From: an uncultured Sphingomonas sp.
GTDB taxonomy: Bacteria > Pseudomonadota > Alphaproteobacteria > Sphingomonadales > Sphingomonadaceae
Reading direction: 5' to 3'
Length of the DNA: 39,849 nucleotides
NCBI GenBank assembly: GCA_902806275.1
Contig: CADCVY010000107.1
Coordinates: 1-39,849 of the forward strand
Position numbers and translations under genes: made by a program. This document shows positions 38,410-39,849 of the stretch, piece by piece. Under the pieces are notes generated by a model. The model was not told the origin of the DNA. It made no database searches and worked only from the letters and a program-made list of their open reading frames with translations. Positions within the stretch are counted from its first letter, which is position 1. The number at the start of each line of letters is the position of its first letter.

Positions 38410-39156
38410 ATGCCGCTTGACCGACTGGTCGCCATCATGCGCCGGCTGCGCGATCCCGAGCGCGGCTGCGCATGGGACCGGCAGCAGACGTTCGCCACCA
38501 TTGCACCCTATACGATCGAAGAAGCTTACGAGGTCGCCGATGCCATCGCGCGCGACGACATGGACTCACTCGCCGACGAGCTTGGCGATCTGCAGCTTCA
38601 GGTCGTGTTCCATGCGCAGATGGCTGACGAAGCTGGACAGTTTACGCTCGAGGACGTGATCGCCGGCATCTGCGATAAGCTCGAGCGCCGGCACCCGCAC
38701 ATCTTCGGCGATGCCGACCACAGCCCCGGCTGGGAGGAACTGAAGGCCGTCGAACGCCAGCAAGCGCCGGATGACAGCGCTCTCGCCGGCGTCGCGCTGG
38801 CGCTGCCGGCACTGGAGCGGGCCGCCAAGCTCCAGCGGCGCGCTGCTCGCGTCGGCTTCGACTGGCCGGACCCTTCGGGCCCGCGGGCGAAGATCGACGA
38901 GGAACTGGCCGAACTCGCCGCCGAAAGTGATCCGCGGCGCCAGGCCGACGAGCTCGGCGACCTGCTGTTCACCGTCGTCAACCTCGCACGGCATCTAAAC
39001 ATAGAACCGGAAAGTGCTCTGCGTGAAGCCAATCGCAAGTTCGAAAAGCGTTTTCGGGCCATCGAAGGCGCGCCGGGCTTCGCCGATTTGTCGCTCGATG
39101 AGATGGAAGCGCTATGGGTCGCTGCCAAGCAGGCTCAGGCGGACTCCAGCGCCTGA
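38410..39156 (+). CDS. mazG: Nucleoside triphosphate pyrophosphohydrolase MazG
   Basis: MRRLRDPERGCAWDRQQTFATIAPYTIEEAYEVADAIARDDMDSLADELGDLQLQVVFHAQMA. An in-frame ATG at 38359 is also possible. Confidence 0.96.
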   Translation: MPLDRLVAIMRRLRDPERGCAWDRQQTFATIAPYTIEEAYEVADAIARDDMDSLADELGDLQLQVVFHAQMADEAGQFTLEDVIAGICDKLERRHPHIFGDADHSPGWEELKAVERQQAPDDSALAGVALALPALERAAKLQRRAARVGFDWPDPSGPRAKIDEELAELAAESDPRRQADELGDLLFTVVNLARHLNIEPESALREANRKFEKRFRAIEGAPGFADLSLDEMEALWVAAKQAQADSSA

Positions 39157-39849
39157 AAACGCGCCCAATTGTCAGGTGACAGGCGCACCGACAGCCTGAC
39201 TTCACTGTCCTCGACCTGCTGGTCGAGCACTTCGCCGCGCGAGTGCAGCCATGCGATCCGGCCGCCGTCTGTGGCGGGCACCTGTATCTCGTGCACCTGC
39301 TCTCCGTTGCGCAGCTTCTCGGCCATGCGCTCGCCAAGGGTTTTGAGCCCTCCTCCGGTCAGAGCCGAGATCGGCACCACATCCTCGCGCCGCTTGGCTT
39401 CCTCGAGCAAGCGGTCGCGCTCCTCGTCGCCAAGCAGGTCGACCTTGTTCCACGCTTCGATCCGCGGCGGCGCGCCCTCTTCCGCCAGATCGAGCGACTT
39501 CAGTACGTCCTCAACATCGTCCCGCTGCGCTTCCGTGTCGGGATGAGCCATGTTGCGGACATGGACTAGGAGGTCGGCCGAGCGCACTTCTTCCAGCGTC
39601 GCCCGGAATGCCGCGATCAGCTCGGTCGGCAGGTCCGACACGAAGCCGACCGTGTCGGAAAGGATCACCTTGTCGAAACCTGGCAGCCGGATATCACGCA
39701 TGGTCGGGTCGAGGGTCGCGAACAGCATGTTCTCGGCCAGCACGTCGGCGGCGGTGAGCCGGTTGAACAGGGTCGACTTGCCGGCATTCGTGTAGCCCAC
39801 CAGCGCCACGATGGGATAGGGCACGCGCCGGCGGCTCGCCCGGTGGGGG
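39135..39849 (-). CDS. hflX: GTPase HflX, 5' end beyond window
   Basis: PIVALVGYTNAGKSTLFNRLTAADVLAENMLFATLDPTMRDIRLPGFDKVILSDTVGFVSDLPTELIAAFRATLEEV; frame open to the window edge. Confidence 0.96.
   Translation of the reverse strand, partial: PHRASRRRVPYPIVALVGYTNAGKSTLFNRLTAADVLAENMLFATLDPTMRDIRLPGFDKVILSDTVGFVSDLPTELIAAFRATLEEVRSADLLVHVRNMAHPDTEAQRDDVEDVLKSLDLAEEGAPPRIEAWNKVDLLGDEERDRLLEEAKRREDVVPISALTGGGLKTLGERMAEKLRNGEQVHEIQVPATDGGRIAWLHSRGEVLDQQVEDSEVRLSVRLSPDNWARFQALESA

Overview
This 39.8 kb GC-rich alphaproteobacterial window looks Sphingomonadales-like from gene content and repeat style (inference). It is mostly chromosomal housekeeping. Left to right: icd (partial), psd-pssA, then a long rpsB-tsf-pyrH-frr-uppS-cdsA-dxr-rseP-bamA-skp-fabZ cluster. 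A convergent cobalamin-uptake unit follows (btuB/F/C/D-like genes behind a cobalamin riboswitch). Next come rpmE, a GNAT gene, a glutaryl-CoA-dehydrogenase-like gene, a type I secretion ABC/HlyD pair, a TonB-dependent receptor, and a BlaI/M56 (BlaR1-like) module with a secreted repeat protein. The right part holds an NTF2-like gene, tRNA-Ser(UGA), a lytic transglycosylase, a D,D-carboxypeptidase, tmk-holB-metG-tatD-MBL, two tandem retropepsin-like proteases, mazG and hflX (partial). I saw no CRISPR array, prophage or transposase. The points most worth a second look are: (1) a ~29-residue repeat shared by the periplasmic tail of the M56 sensor and the adjacent secreted protein, with a BlaI-type operator upstream; (2) a BtuB-like receptor that appears to start at its TonB box without a signal peptide; (3) an EF-Ts C-terminus apparently extended by a palindromic repeat read as [10 protein letters not shown]; (4) a small membrane ORF antisense to the pssA end near a GTTC-N7-GTTC LexA-like box; (5) a two-copy hairpin element before tsf and tmk; (6) tandem membrane-anchored retropepsins.
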